Origin: Methylomonas methanica
Lineage (GTDB): Bacteria > Pseudomonadota > Gammaproteobacteria > Methylococcales > Methylomonadaceae
Length of the DNA: 64,000 nucleotides
Direction of reading: 5' to 3'
Assembly: GCF_001644035.1 (NCBI RefSeq)
Contig: NZ_LUUG01000064.1
Location: forward strand, 1-64,000
Position numbers and translations under genes: made by a program. Each line of letters starts with the position of its first letter. Position 1 is the first letter of the stretch. Below are positions 36,095 to 45,214 of the stretch, in pieces. The notes beneath the pieces were generated by a model, which saw only the letters and a program-made list of their open reading frames with translations, ran no database searches and was not told where the DNA came from.

Positions 36095-37063
36095 TTATCG
36101 GTGAGCACATTTCTCGGTCAATTGCCTATGTGTATCAGCAAGTCTCAGCCCGTGTTCAACGAGTCCAGCGGGCGTTAAGTGTGTCGAGTCTGCTTTTTGC
36201 AGACCGAGCATGGATGATCTGGCGACACATTCTTCCTGGTCTGCGAGAAACTGTTGTGCTGCCTGGACTTGCGGATTCATTTGCATGCTGGGATGCGCTT
36301 CGTCGGCGCCGAGTATGATGGGAACGCTATCACCTATGACTTCCTTGCGGAGGTGGCGAATAATTGAGTTCAGCCTGTCAAGGTAAAGTTTGGCGTTTTC
36401 GAGGGTTATTGCGTCATTCTCGCCTTGTATCCAAAACAGTCCACGGATCCGCACTGGCTCACCGCTCCCAGCTAATTTGGATATGGCGGATCTTAGATGT
36501 TTCACAAAATCGTCATATAAGCCATTTTGATTTGGCCCTAACCAGTCTTCAGCGAGGCTGGTCGATTCTTTGGAATACTTGAAAATTGCCGGGTTGAACC
36601 CTTGATCAGCCATCGATCTGGCAAAGCTGATTTCAGGGCCAAAATGCCCCTTGGGAAACCTTTTCCATTGTGGGCCTAAAAACGTCCACTCTTGGGAAGG
36701 TAAGGGCGGTGATGGACATTCAAAAACTCTGTTCAAACGCAACCGGAAATTACGCCAAGATTTTCCTAACGATGCAATGATTGACGTATTTGATTCGCTT
36801 GGGTGTTGAGTTTCCGCTTCAGCTTTTTCCGCTAGTTGGCGTTTGGAAACCGGTTGTATGTAATAAAAATCTATAGACAAGTCTTTAACGAACGAATCAC
36901 AAGGAAATTTCTCAGCATTGCCCGCGTATCCTTGCATATTGCTCTGACCGACCATAACGAATAAATCAATATCGGCATTGGCAATACTTGGGAAACAACA
37001 AAGGATGAAGTAAAGCTTGAGTACGCCGAATCTCAAACTGCTTTTCCTATTGAGGATTCCCAT
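36095..37063 (-). CDS. Secreted SASA-type carbohydrate acetylesterase
   Basis: A 322-residue exported esterase (signal peptide with cleavage near SIANA/DIDL). The domain matches the sialate O-acetylesterase/CE6-like SGNH group: nucleophile Ser in VMVGQSNMQGY, FWIQGENDA in the middle, and the catalytic Asp/His in ADSTHLTPAGL. It probably removes acetyl groups from a polysaccharide. It lies 16 bp after an acyltransferase gene on the same strand; together they could add and remove O-acetyl groups. Base composition is more AT-rich than the neighbours. Confidence 0.78.
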   Translation of the reverse strand: MGILNRKSSLRFGVLKLYFILCCFPSIANADIDLFVMVGQSNMQGYAGNAEKFPCDSFVKDLSIDFYYIQPVSKRQLAEKAEAETQHPSESNTSIIASLGKSWRNFRLRLNRVFECPSPPLPSQEWTFLGPQWKRFPKGHFGPEISFARSMADQGFNPAIFKYSKESTSLAEDWLGPNQNGLYDDFVKHLRSAISKLAGSGEPVRIRGLFWIQGENDAITLENAKLYLDRLNSIIRHLRKEVIGDSVPIILGADEAHPSMQMNPQVQAAQQFLADQEECVARSSMLGLQKADSTHLTPAGLVEHGLRLADTHRQLTEKCAHR

Positions 37064-37079
37064 TCTGCCCTCACCTAAA

Positions 37080-38189
37080 CTAAATTTTACTGCTCGCTGC
37101 CCGCCGCGGACTCAAATAACGAAGTAACAGTTTTTGAGACGGGCGCTCAAAATAGTTAAATACCAAGTGTGCGGCCATCATGACAATAGCGGTGTAACAA
37201 ACCAAACCTTCGCCCGAATTTAAAGCGATTGGTATCTTGAATCGAAATCCCCAAATTAAAATCAGCAGTGGAAAATGTATTAAATAAACCGCGTAAGAAA
37301 TATCGCCCAGCCAGGTAAGGGGGCGAATTGACAAAATTCGGCCGACGATTTTCCCTCTGGAACACGCTATCACTAGTGTTGGCATCACTAAAGCCACGAT
37401 CACGAATTGGGCTGGCATCAACGAGTTGACAGGCGTAGAGGAGAGAAAATAAATTAAAAAAACCGCATTGACGAGTGCTGCTAAGTCCCACCGCCCGTTA
37501 ACTTGGGGTTGGAAATACATGACGATTTTGGCTGCTATAACGCCTACAAAAAAACCAAAACCCACGCGAAGTAGGCCGGTGTCCAGAAATCCGAAGGATA
37601 AGTGCAAATCTGTCAGCGATGGCTGACTAATGGCAAGCAGAACAACGGATCCAGCGGCTATTAAGATAGAGCAAGGCAATAGCAGTCTTGCCGAAAGCAT
37701 TAAACCGAAAAATAGCAGGTTGACTACCCATTCCACGGAAATCGACCAAGAGGGGCCGTTGAACGAAAAGCCGGATTGCAAGCCGACCTGTTGAATCAAA
37801 AGCACGTTCAGTAAAAAATGATATGAGTCATTGATTTTGTACACGAATGGCTTGCCGTAAGCTTCCGCGAAAAAGTATTGCTCTATCGCAACCAACAACA
37901 GGGTGAGCCATTGCAAAGGGAACAACCGTGCCACGCGCCTTATCACCAGGCCACTGTAGCTGTGGTTATTAGAGTAGACCTGCGTCAACAAAAAACCCGA
38001 TAGTACGAAAAACAGTTCGACCAGAAAATGAGAGCCGTTATAGACCGGCAACAATACAAGCAAGTCTGGGCCCGCGTTGTAATAATAGTGATAGTGGAAT
38101 ACGGCTACGCTGATTGCAGCCAGTCCACGCAAGGCGTCTAGTCCGGGGATGCGACCCTCTTTCGTGAAACCTAATCTTTCACCAGCCAT
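37080..38189 (-). CDS. Acyltransferase family 3 (OafA-like) membrane protein
   Basis: A 369-residue membrane protein of the acyltransferase-3 family with about 10 helices. The N-terminal motif GLDALRGLAAISVAVFHYHY carries the conserved Arg and His, and FFVLSGFLL and SWSISVEWVVN follow. It would transfer acyl (often acetyl) groups onto a surface polysaccharide or lipid. I chose the ATG at 38189, which has GGAAGG upstream, rather than 38207. It is co-transcribed with the acetylesterase downstream. Confidence 0.85.
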   Translation of the reverse strand: MAGERLGFTKEGRIPGLDALRGLAAISVAVFHYHYYYNAGPDLLVLLPVYNGSHFLVELFFVLSGFLLTQVYSNNHSYSGLVIRRVARLFPLQWLTLLLVAIEQYFFAEAYGKPFVYKINDSYHFLLNVLLIQQVGLQSGFSFNGPSWSISVEWVVNLLFFGLMLSARLLLPCSILIAAGSVVLLAISQPSLTDLHLSFGFLDTGLLRVGFGFFVGVIAAKIVMYFQPQVNGRWDLAALVNAVFLIYFLSSTPVNSLMPAQFVIVALVMPTLVIACSRGKIVGRILSIRPLTWLGDISYAVYLIHFPLLILIWGFRFKIPIALNSGEGLVCYTAIVMMAAHLVFNYFERPSQKLLLRYLSPRRAASSKI

Positions 38190-38273
38190 CTGACCTTCCG
38201 TTTGCATATAGGGATTAAAAAATAATCTTTGTTGAGAAACTCTCTGAGATGCATAGGCCTAAAACCGGTTGGA

Positions 38274-39944
38274 TCACGAGGATAGAGCCAACATCTCCCG
38301 CGCATGCGCCAAAGTGTTTTCGGTGATGGTGATGCCGCCCAGCATTCTGGCCACTTCGTTGACACGTTCCTCATCGCTCAAGCGGCGAACCGTCGAGGAC
38401 GTCACCGCCGCTTTCTGATTTTTGGCGACAAACAAATGCTGATGCGCTTGTGAGGCGACTTGCGGTAAGTGGGTGACGCACAACACCTGCCGGTTCAAAC
38501 TCAAGCGCCGTAGCTTTTGGCCGACGATTTCGGCAATGCCGCCGCCGATGCCGGAATCGACCTCGTCAAAAATCATGGTCGGTGTGGTTTTGTCGGTACT
38601 GGTAGTCACTTGTATCGCCAAACTAATCCGCGACAACTCACCGCCGGACGCCACTTTCGCCAGCGGCTTGGCGGGCAGGCCTGGGTTGGTACTCACTAAA
38701 AATTCAATGCTGTCCACACCGTTGCGCTGCGGTTCGACATCCTCCAATGAGCGCAGGTTGACGATGAATTCGCCGTGCGGCATGCCCAATTCCTTGATGG
38801 CGTTGGAAATGCGCTGTTGCAACTCCGCGCCGGCTTGACAGCGGCTTGCGGACAATTCGCCTGCCAGCTTGCGGTATTGGCTTAATAGCCGCTCGCAATC
38901 GGCATTGAGGCTTTCGATACGCTCGCTGCTATGGCTGAGGTTATCCAGCTCTGTAGCAAAGCGCGCGGCCAGTTCCGGCAATTCTTCCGGCTGGATTTTA
39001 TGCTTGCGGCTTAGCGATTGAATCACGCCGATCTGATTTTCCAGCCAAGTCAGTTGTTGCGGGTCGGCTTCCTGATTTTCCAGGAAACGGCGCAATTGTT
39101 GGGTGGCCTCGCCAATCTGGATTTCCGCGTCGCTCAATAATTCGGAAACGCCATTCAACTCGCCAGCATATTGCGCCAACTCGTTGATGGCATGAATCAC
39201 ATGGCCCAGCATGTCCGTGACCGATTGCTGATCGTTGTCGTACAAAATATCCAGCTGCTGTTGGCCGACGCCGAGGATTTTGCCCAAGTTGGCCAGCTTG
39301 TGATGCTCGTCGGCCAAGGCTTGGTAATCGAAATTTTCCAAATCCAATTGCTGCAACTCGTCGAGTTGGTAACGCAGCAATTCTTCACGTTCGGCCTGGT
39401 CGCTGCCGGCTTTTAATAATTGCTGTAGTTGTTTATGTGCCTGTTTCCAGCTTTGGTAACAGCTATTCAAGTTATCCAACAAGGTCTGATTGCCGGCGAA
39501 ACCGTCCAGCAACCGGCGTTGTTCTTCGCTGTCCAGCAGCGTCAGATGGGCGTGTTGGCCGTGGATTTCCACCAATTGCCGGCTCAAGCCTTGCAAGGTT
39601 TGCAGATTGACCGGGCGGTTGTTGATATAAGCCTTGGAACGGCCGTCGTCGCTGATGGTGCGGCGGATCATGCACTGGCCGTCGTCGTCCAGTTCGTTAT
39701 CGATCAACCATTGTTTAACCAGCGGCGCTTTGGCTAAATCGAATTCGATGTTCACTTCGGCGCGCTTGCTGCCGGGCCGCACATAGCCGGAATCGGCGCG
39801 GTCGCCCAAGGCCAGGCCCAAGGCGGTCAGTAGAATCGATTTGCCGGCGCCGGTTTCGCCGGTCAGCACCGACATGCCTGGGTCCAGGTCCAGGTCCAAG
39901 GCGTCGACGACGGCGAGGTCGATAATGTTCAGGTTTAACAGCAT
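38274..39944 (-). CDS. recN: DNA repair protein RecN
   Basis: A 556-residue SMC-like ATPase for double-strand break repair. Walker A is GETGAGKSILLTALGLALGD near residue 30. Long coiled coils occupy the middle, followed by the signature VASGGELSRISLAIQ and Walker B MIFDEVDSGIGGGIAE. It starts 4 bp after nadK, forming the common nadK-recN operon. Confidence 0.95.
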   Translation of the reverse strand: MLLNLNIIDLAVVDALDLDLDPGMSVLTGETGAGKSILLTALGLALGDRADSGYVRPGSKRAEVNIEFDLAKAPLVKQWLIDNELDDDGQCMIRRTISDDGRSKAYINNRPVNLQTLQGLSRQLVEIHGQHAHLTLLDSEEQRRLLDGFAGNQTLLDNLNSCYQSWKQAHKQLQQLLKAGSDQAEREELLRYQLDELQQLDLENFDYQALADEHHKLANLGKILGVGQQQLDILYDNDQQSVTDMLGHVIHAINELAQYAGELNGVSELLSDAEIQIGEATQQLRRFLENQEADPQQLTWLENQIGVIQSLSRKHKIQPEELPELAARFATELDNLSHSSERIESLNADCERLLSQYRKLAGELSASRCQAGAELQQRISNAIKELGMPHGEFIVNLRSLEDVEPQRNGVDSIEFLVSTNPGLPAKPLAKVASGGELSRISLAIQVTTSTDKTTPTMIFDEVDSGIGGGIAEIVGQKLRRLSLNRQVLCVTHLPQVASQAHQHLFVAKNQKAAVTSSTVRRLSDEERVNEVARMLGGITITENTLAHAREMLALSS

Positions 39945-39948
39945 GGCC

Positions 39949-40830
39949 TTAGGCGGGGTAGCCGCTCCAGTTAAGTTTGCTTCTTAAAGTATGGAAAAAA
40001 TCGTGATCTGCGGGATGCAAAATTTTAATCGGTTTGGCCGCTTTTTTAATGACGATTTTGTCGTTGATCCGCACGTCCGGAATCTCCATATGATCGCAGG
40101 TCACCAGCGCATTGATCTGTTTGGTCTGGCTGAAACGGATCTCGATGACGACATTGTCGTCGATGACGATAGGGCGATTGGATAAGGTATGCGGGTTTAA
40201 TGGCACCAACACCAGGGCATTTAGCGCCGGATGCAGAATCGGGCCGCCGGCCGACAAGGAATACGCGGTCGAGCCGGTCGGGGTAGCGACGATCAGGCCG
40301 TCCGAACGCTGGGTATTCAGATAAACGCCGTCGATGCTGGTGACGATCTCGATCATGCTCGGCGTTACCCAGCGATGCACCACCACCTCGTTGACGGCGG
40401 TTTGCTGATGGATGATTTCGTGGTCGCGGATGATATGGGTGCTGAGTAATTGGCGCTGCTCGCTCTTGAATTCCCCGGCCAATATCTTATCCAGGCGGCT
40501 GGACAACTGTTCCGGTGAAATATCCACCAAAAAGCCCAGCCTGCCAAGGTTAACGCCCAACAGCGGCGTCTCGAAATCCGCGGCAGCGCGGGCTGCGGCC
40601 AGAAAGGTGCCGTCGCCGCCCACGGCGATAATCAAGTCGCACAGTTCCGGCAGGCGCTCGATATGTGCGCCCTTTATGTCGGCGTTTTCGATCAATTCCG
40701 CGCTTTGGCTATCTACGAAGATGTCGTGACCACGGGTTTTTAGGTAACGGAAAAGTTCGTTCAGCGTCGCGGCAATACCGGGATCGCCGCACTTGCCGAT
40801 GATACCGATACGCTGGAAGGGGGTTGGCAT
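39949..40830 (-). CDS. nadK: NAD kinase
   Basis: A 293-residue ATP-dependent NAD kinase that makes NADP+. It shows the GGDGTFLAAAR motif, NLGRLGFLVDI and the conserved GSTAYSLSAGGPILHP. Length fits the family. It is the first gene of nadK-recN, with a structured repeat right behind its start. Confidence 0.95.
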   Translation of the reverse strand: MPTPFQRIGIIGKCGDPGIAATLNELFRYLKTRGHDIFVDSQSAELIENADIKGAHIERLPELCDLIIAVGGDGTFLAAARAAADFETPLLGVNLGRLGFLVDISPEQLSSRLDKILAGEFKSEQRQLLSTHIIRDHEIIHQQTAVNEVVVHRWVTPSMIEIVTSIDGVYLNTQRSDGLIVATPTGSTAYSLSAGGPILHPALNALVLVPLNPHTLSNRPIVIDDNVVIEIRFSQTKQINALVTCDHMEIPDVRINDKIVIKKAAKPIKILHPADHDFFHTLRSKLNWSGYPA

Positions 40831-40903
40831 GGTTGGGGTGTTGTTTTTGAGTAAGTTCGATTATAGGGGATTGTGTTTTTATTCGGTAGCGTTGAATTGT
40901 TTT

Positions 40904-41153
40904 GTGTCGCTGGCGCGACGGCTGTTTTTTTATGCCGGGTCTCGGCCCGACAGCCGAGTGACTTTTCTTTGTTTGGCCAAAGAAAGTCACCAAAAGAAAC
41001 GCCACCAGGATGCCGCTTGTTCCCTGCGCTCCGAAGCTTTCGCCGGGGGTTGACGAAAGGGGCTTCCTGCCCCTCCGCCGACGCACCGCATCCATACGGT
41101 GCCCCTCCGGGCTGATCTCGATAAAAGCTCCGGTGCTCGGCGCGGCATGCGGG
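40904..41153 (+). repeat. Structured dispersed repeat A, copy 1
   Basis: About 250 bases running from GTGTCGCTGGCGCGACGG to GCTCGGCGCGGCATGCGGG. It contains three consecutive hairpins: GTCGC/GCGAC, CTCGG/CCGAG (40941-40958) and GTGACTTT...AAAGTCAC (40958-40990). The central part differs between copies. Inverted copies lie at 42232-42483 and 42695-42913. Confidence 0.75.
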
Positions 41154-41352
41154 ATTCACTCATCCCACTATCGAAGATATGCCAAAATTAGGCGATTTCT
41201 TTATTCGTCCACGAAGCTCATTTACAGCCAAACAAATTGCACGCTGAAATGTTCTTCAAGCTAGAAAGTTATATAAATTAGCAGAAAAAGAATGTCACCC
41301 GATTCAGGAAGTTATACTGAAACCATCTAATCATTTGTTATTTTTTTTAACC

Positions 41353-42096
41353 ATGCGCGAGTTACACGAACAAGCCCTATCACTTCAGAACCTGCTTATT
41401 TCGCATGCCACTGGCAATGCCGAAGACGATGGCGAGTTTCTGCGGCTCAGGCAGGTTGTTCTTTCGCAGCCGTCGATTGATGCAGTTGTTCCGAGGTTCG
41501 TCAAAACTTGCCGTAACCTCGCTCAGTTTTGGCAGTTCATCAAGGTTGAGTACGGCACGTATGCTGAACGGCGGCAGTTCATCTGGAACGAATTCAGGCC
41601 AATGCTTGAAGTTCTTGAGCGCAGCGGACTTGCCCCATCGGATGGAGTAGTTTCATTTGCTATTGAAAAATTTGATTCGTCAAATGTTCAGGCCGCATGG
41701 TCGAAGGCACTTGACCGAAGGTCGACCGACCCAGAAGGTGCCATTACTGCAGCCCGTTCGCTGCTTGAGTCAGTTTGCAAACATATCCTTGATGATGTCA
41801 ATGTCGAGTACGGGGACGCACCTGATCTCACCAGACTTTATAGACTGACTGCTGAGCAACTCAAGCTTGCTCCGTCGCAACACACAGAGCAAGTGTTCAA
41901 GCAGATTCTTGGCGGTTGTACTGCTGTAGTGGAAGGGTTGGGCGCGTTAAGGAATCGGCTCAGTGACTCACATGGCAAAGGAAAGGTTGCAGCAAAGCCC
42001 GCATCTCGACATGCTGAGTTGGCTGTCAATCTAGCAGGAGCACTTGCCTTATATTTGCTTGCAACACATTCAGCACGAAATGAAGCAGAAACCTAG
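41353..42096 (+). CDS. Abortive infection family protein (Abi_C domain)
   Basis: A 247-residue protein. The C-terminal half matches the Abi_C (abortive infection C-terminus) family: ITAARSLLESVCKHILDD, LKLAPSQHTEQVFKQILGG and LGALRNRLSDSHGKG. These proteins are tied to phage defence, though how they act is mostly unknown. The N-terminal half is helical and unassigned. The ATG at 41353 (MRELHEQAL) is more plausible than an upstream start in a poly-T stretch. Leucine is often CTT, unlike neighbouring genes, which suggests transfer. It is enclosed by inverted copies of structured repeat A. Confidence 0.75.
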   Translation: MRELHEQALSLQNLLISHATGNAEDDGEFLRLRQVVLSQPSIDAVVPRFVKTCRNLAQFWQFIKVEYGTYAERRQFIWNEFRPMLEVLERSGLAPSDGVVSFAIEKFDSSNVQAAWSKALDRRSTDPEGAITAARSLLESVCKHILDDVNVEYGDAPDLTRLYRLTAEQLKLAPSQHTEQVFKQILGGCTAVVEGLGALRNRLSDSHGKGKVAAKPASRHAELAVNLAGALALYLLATHSARNEAET

Positions 42097-42111
42097 CCCT
42101 TCAGTGGCATA

Positions 42112-42180
42112 AGGTGGGCATTGTCTTTGTGCCCTCACGGATTCAATTCGTGGGCAGAAAAGCATTAGTCGCCTACGTTG
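42112..42180. repeat. Repeat B, diverged copy
   Basis: AGGTGGGCATTG...CGTGGGCAGAAAAGC...CGCCTACG, alignable along its length to 42563-42635. It begins right behind the Abi stop codon. Confidence 0.55.
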
Positions 42181-42231
42181 GCGATGCCAGAATATAAACA
42201 AGGTCTATTTTAACGTTCGGTATGGTTCTCT

Positions 42232-42483
42232 CCCGTATGCCGCGCCGAGCACCGGAGCTTTTGAACGGATCAGCCCGTAGGGGCGCCGCAGGGATGCGGC
42301 GCGTTGCATGCAGGGGCTGGGAAGCCCCTTCAGGCAACCCCGTTCAAAAGCGAGGAGCGCAGGAAACAAGCGGTGTTCGGGTGGCTTTTTCTTTGGATAC
42401 TTTCTTTTGGCCAAACAAAAGAAAGTATCGCGGCTGTCGGTCCGCGAACCGACATTAAAACAACCCGTCGCGCCAGCGACACA
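42232..42483 (-). repeat. Structured dispersed repeat A, copy 2 (inverted)
   Basis: Same family as 40904-41153 in opposite orientation. The long hairpin is perfect here: GATACTTTCTTTTG (42396-42409) with CAAAAGAAAGTATC (42416-42429). The neighbouring hairpin is CGCGG/CCGCG where copies 1 and 3 have CTCGG/CCGAG, so both sides changed together. The middle contains GC-rich palindromes. Confidence 0.75.
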
Positions 42484-42494
42484 ACTACAAGCCA

Positions 42495-42568
42495 ATGCCC
42501 AACTATCAAGAAATCCTAAAATTCTGGTTCGAAGAAACACCCCCAAACTCTGGTGGTCAGTCGCGTAG
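42495..42568 (+). pseudogene. 5' remnant of a DUF924 gene, broken by a repeat
   Basis: ATG at 42495 starts MPNYQEILKFWFEET, the usual DUF924 N-terminus. After a run of five C the homologous continuation (PKLWWS) lies in the +1 frame, where it ends at a TAG inside repeat B. Both the frameshift and the repeat insertion kill the gene. No more of it is seen downstream. Confidence 0.6.
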
Positions 42569-42635
42569 GATGGGCACGGCTTTTATGCCCAAGCGGAATC
42601 AAACGGTGGGCAGAAAAGCTTTGCCCACCCTACGC
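42563..42635. repeat. Repeat B, 73 bp with inverted ends
   Basis: GCGTAGGATGGGCA and TGCCCACCCTACGC are inverted ends (13 of 14 match). The interior contains GGTGGGCAGAAAAGC. It is a common type of proteobacterial dispersed palindrome and interrupts the DUF924 remnant. Confidence 0.7.
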
Positions 42636-42694
42636 CTACGCCTGTGCTATCAGAAAATAAACCAGGTTTCTTTGAAATTGTGGACGGATTTTCT

Positions 42695-42913
42695 CCCGTA
42701 TGCCACGCCGAGCACCGGCGCTTTTGAACGGACAAATCGGCAGGATTGCCGATTTGTATGCGCAGTACTCGAAAGGCGAGGTATACGGATGTATCGAGTG
42801 AGCAGTCCTTGGAGCGTCGCAGGGCGAAAACCAGGGATGGCTTTCGTAGTGAAAGTATCTCGGCTGTCGGTCCGAGACCCGACATAAAAATCAGCCGTCG
42901 CGCCGGCGACACA
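42695..42913 (-). repeat. Structured dispersed repeat A, copy 3
   Basis: Same orientation as copy 2. Ends and the CTCGG/CCGAG hairpin are kept; the long hairpin is reduced to CTTTC/GAAAG, and the middle sequence is unrelated to copies 1 and 2. Confidence 0.7.
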
Positions 42914-42986
42914 ATCAATCAGTGGAACTTTTGTACCCTGAACGGCGGAAAAGAAGCTTGTACGTTTCGCGACAATAATGCCAAGC

Positions 42987-43520
42987 TCAGTTTTGCGTCG
43001 GCTCAGACTTGGCCGGGGCCGGGTTGGCGCTTCGTTTTGCCGTGAATTCAATAGGCACATGCGCCGAATAACCGCCTTCGGTTTGCATCACGAATGTAAT
43101 TTCATCGCCGACCATTTTGCCTTGATAACGATGGATAGCCTCTTGTATGGGGCCTGAACCCAGCGATTCCGGGGTTTTGGTAATAAAGCGCAAGCTATCT
43201 CCCCTGATCTCGCCTTCCAAGATGCCGTTTAGGCTGCCGGTAAATGTCGCGCTGCCATATAGCTGCGTATCGCTGCCGGCGAACTTGAAACTCTCTTGAT
43301 AATTGGCGTTGGGCCAGTCATAGCTGACTTGGGCTTGCCATAGTCCGTTGATTGCCGGCCGCTGCTCGGCGCCGTTCAACAGATCCATCAGGTTGCGGGT
43401 GGCATTGGTAAATGTCGAAAGACCGATAACCAGTGTGCTGACTGCGATCAACAATGACAGCACCGGGTTGTTTCTGATCCGGGTATTGATTTTGTCCAGG
43501 CGGGTTCTTGAGTCGTTCAT
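42987..43520 (-). CDS. Membrane-anchored protein with lipocalin-like domain
   Basis: A 177-residue protein. One N-terminal helix (PVLSLLIAVSTLVIGLSTF) is followed by a beta-rich domain opening INGLWQAQVSYDW and containing FAGSDTQLYGSATFTGSLNG and LEGEIRGDSLRF. The G-x-W opening and strand pattern recall lipocalin-like folds, but no family is recognised. A protein at 54013-54525 has the same layout. It is a single gene beside the repeat island. Confidence 0.6.
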   Translation of the reverse strand: MNDSRTRLDKINTRIRNNPVLSLLIAVSTLVIGLSTFTNATRNLMDLLNGAEQRPAINGLWQAQVSYDWPNANYQESFKFAGSDTQLYGSATFTGSLNGILEGEIRGDSLRFITKTPESLGSGPIQEAIHRYQGKMVGDEITFVMQTEGGYSAHVPIEFTAKRSANPAPAKSEPTQN

Positions 43521-43717
43521 GGTTTTAGTATCCGCGGCATTGGGCGTTTCGGTAGAGGGGAATACGCTGGCTAGGTTAACGTTTTAGCTGCTACAGAATA
43601 AGCGTTTTGGCTGAGGTTTTCTAACTGTTAACGTTTAAGGCGGTGATGCTTCTATAGTGTTCATCACCAAGGGCTGGTTTCCCGCCTGCCCGGGATCTAT
43701 GTTAATTATGGGTTGGC

Positions 43718-45214
43718 TTAATGAGTAGACAGCTTTCGCTTCACGCGCTGCCAGCCGATCACTATGCCGCTTACGCTAATCAACAGGCCGCCGGCGCTAA
43801 ACGCTAGCAACAAAATATCCCAGATAGGCCGATTGTTCAGCAACGGCAGCCAGTCCCAACTGTGCAGAAAGGCAAACAGCCAACGGCTGAGGCGTCTACC
43901 GGCATCGAGTGTACTGAAGTTGCCGGTGTAGGGATCCAGATGCAGCCAGGTGCTGGCCGGGTCGGTAAACTCCAGACGCAGGATCGGCAAGCGTTTGTCG
44001 ATGTGTCCGGTCATGGTGTGCGCGGCGCGGCTGTAGTAGTAAAAATCGTATTCGCTTAACACGCGTTGCCCGACGACTTTACTTTGACCCATAAGCCGTT
44101 CCGCTGCGTTTTGCAGCTCCGGCCAGCCTAATTTCTCGAAAACCCGGCCATTAGCCTGTGCCGTCAGGATGCGGCTGCGGCCCAGGCCGTCAAAGGCGAT
44201 GTAATAGCCCTGACTGTTTAGTAAGCGCCATTCTATTTCCCGCGCTTGAAAGCCTGCTTCTTGAAAGCGCGCCAAGGCCTCCGCTACGGATAATGGGAAA
44301 TAGTGCGGCGAAATTTCTCCGCCCATGTAGGTCTGGAGGTTGGGTTTGGCGGCGGTGGAGTCGAATATTTTCCAAGGATTCATGGAAAATAATCCGCTCA
44401 ATATCCAGGTGAAAGCGATCACACCGAATCCTAAACCCAACAAATGATGCCAACGCATCCAGCCGTTGCGGTATGGGGTTTTCGCACCGTGCTTGTAATA
44501 GCCCTTAAACCGCCAACGCAGTAGGCCAACCGCGATGCCAAGCAGGCTCAATATCGAACCGGCCAGCGCGGTGTAAATGATGATGTCGGCAGCGTAGTGG
44601 TCGAGTGCGCCGCCGCGAAACGGGTACAACCAGTGAATCCAGGCGCCCAGCCAGTTCCAGATGCGTTCGTTGTGATTGGCATCGCGTACCACTTCGCCGG
44701 TAGTGTTGGAAATATAAAGCAGCGTGCCTTGCTCGTCGTCCATTTGCACGCGGTGTAGCGGGCGATATTCGTCCAACGCTTTGGAATGCGTCCAGGCATC
44801 TTCATTGATACTGTCCAGATAATGGCCGCCGGCTGTCGTCAGAAAACTCGCGGCTGATGCCAGCGCCTGGGCCGGCGTGACGTGATCGATACGGTTCCCG
44901 GTTTCGGCATCGACGGCGATTTTCATTTTGCCGTAAGCAAATATATAACGCGGCGCGCCAGCCACGCTGGTCAAGCGCACGCTATCCGGGCTTTTGGCTT
45001 GGCCAGTAGCGGCCAGTGCTTGCGCCAGGCTGATATGGCAGCGCTCCGCGGCCAAACCAGGCAAGCCGCCGAGTTTTTCCATCGGTGTAAGTTTGGGGTA
45101 GCCGATATACATCATCACTACCCCGGATACGAACCACATAGCCATAAACAGGCATAGCACTATACCGATCCAGCGATGGCTCAGGTATAGATAGCGCTTG
45201 AGCCTGGTGAGCAT
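43718..45214 (-). CDS. PepSY-TM domain membrane protein, probable ferric/metal reductase
   Basis: A 498-residue inner-membrane protein of the PepSY-associated TM family with four or five helices. The first is HRWIGIVLCLFMAMWFVSGV, carrying the family His; HHLLGLGFGVIAFTWILSGLFSM and HTMTGHIDKRLPI follow. Such proteins accompany siderophore receptors and are thought to reduce the metal or act in its release. Its ATG shares a base with the stop of the TonB receptor gene (TAATG), so the two are coupled. Confidence 0.8.
   Translation of the reverse strand: MLTRLKRYLYLSHRWIGIVLCLFMAMWFVSGVVMMYIGYPKLTPMEKLGGLPGLAAERCHISLAQALAATGQAKSPDSVRLTSVAGAPRYIFAYGKMKIAVDAETGNRIDHVTPAQALASAASFLTTAGGHYLDSINEDAWTHSKALDEYRPLHRVQMDDEQGTLLYISNTTGEVVRDANHNERIWNWLGAWIHWLYPFRGGALDHYAADIIIYTALAGSILSLLGIAVGLLRWRFKGYYKHGAKTPYRNGWMRWHHLLGLGFGVIAFTWILSGLFSMNPWKIFDSTAAKPNLQTYMGGEISPHYFPLSVAEALARFQEAGFQAREIEWRLLNSQGYYIAFDGLGRSRILTAQANGRVFEKLGWPELQNAAERLMGQSKVVGQRVLSEYDFYYYSRAAHTMTGHIDKRLPILRLEFTDPASTWLHLDPYTGNFSTLDAGRRLSRWLFAFLHSWDWLPLLNNRPIWDILLLAFSAGGLLISVSGIVIGWQRVKRKLSTH

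Noticed and set aside
40904-41153. Coding frames across structured repeat A
   Set aside because: The frames differ between copies and follow the palindromes; hairpin conservation explains the similarity better.
43642-43668. GGTGATG/CATCACC hairpin behind the PepSY gene as terminator
   Set aside because: Large loop and no T tract in the direction of transcription.
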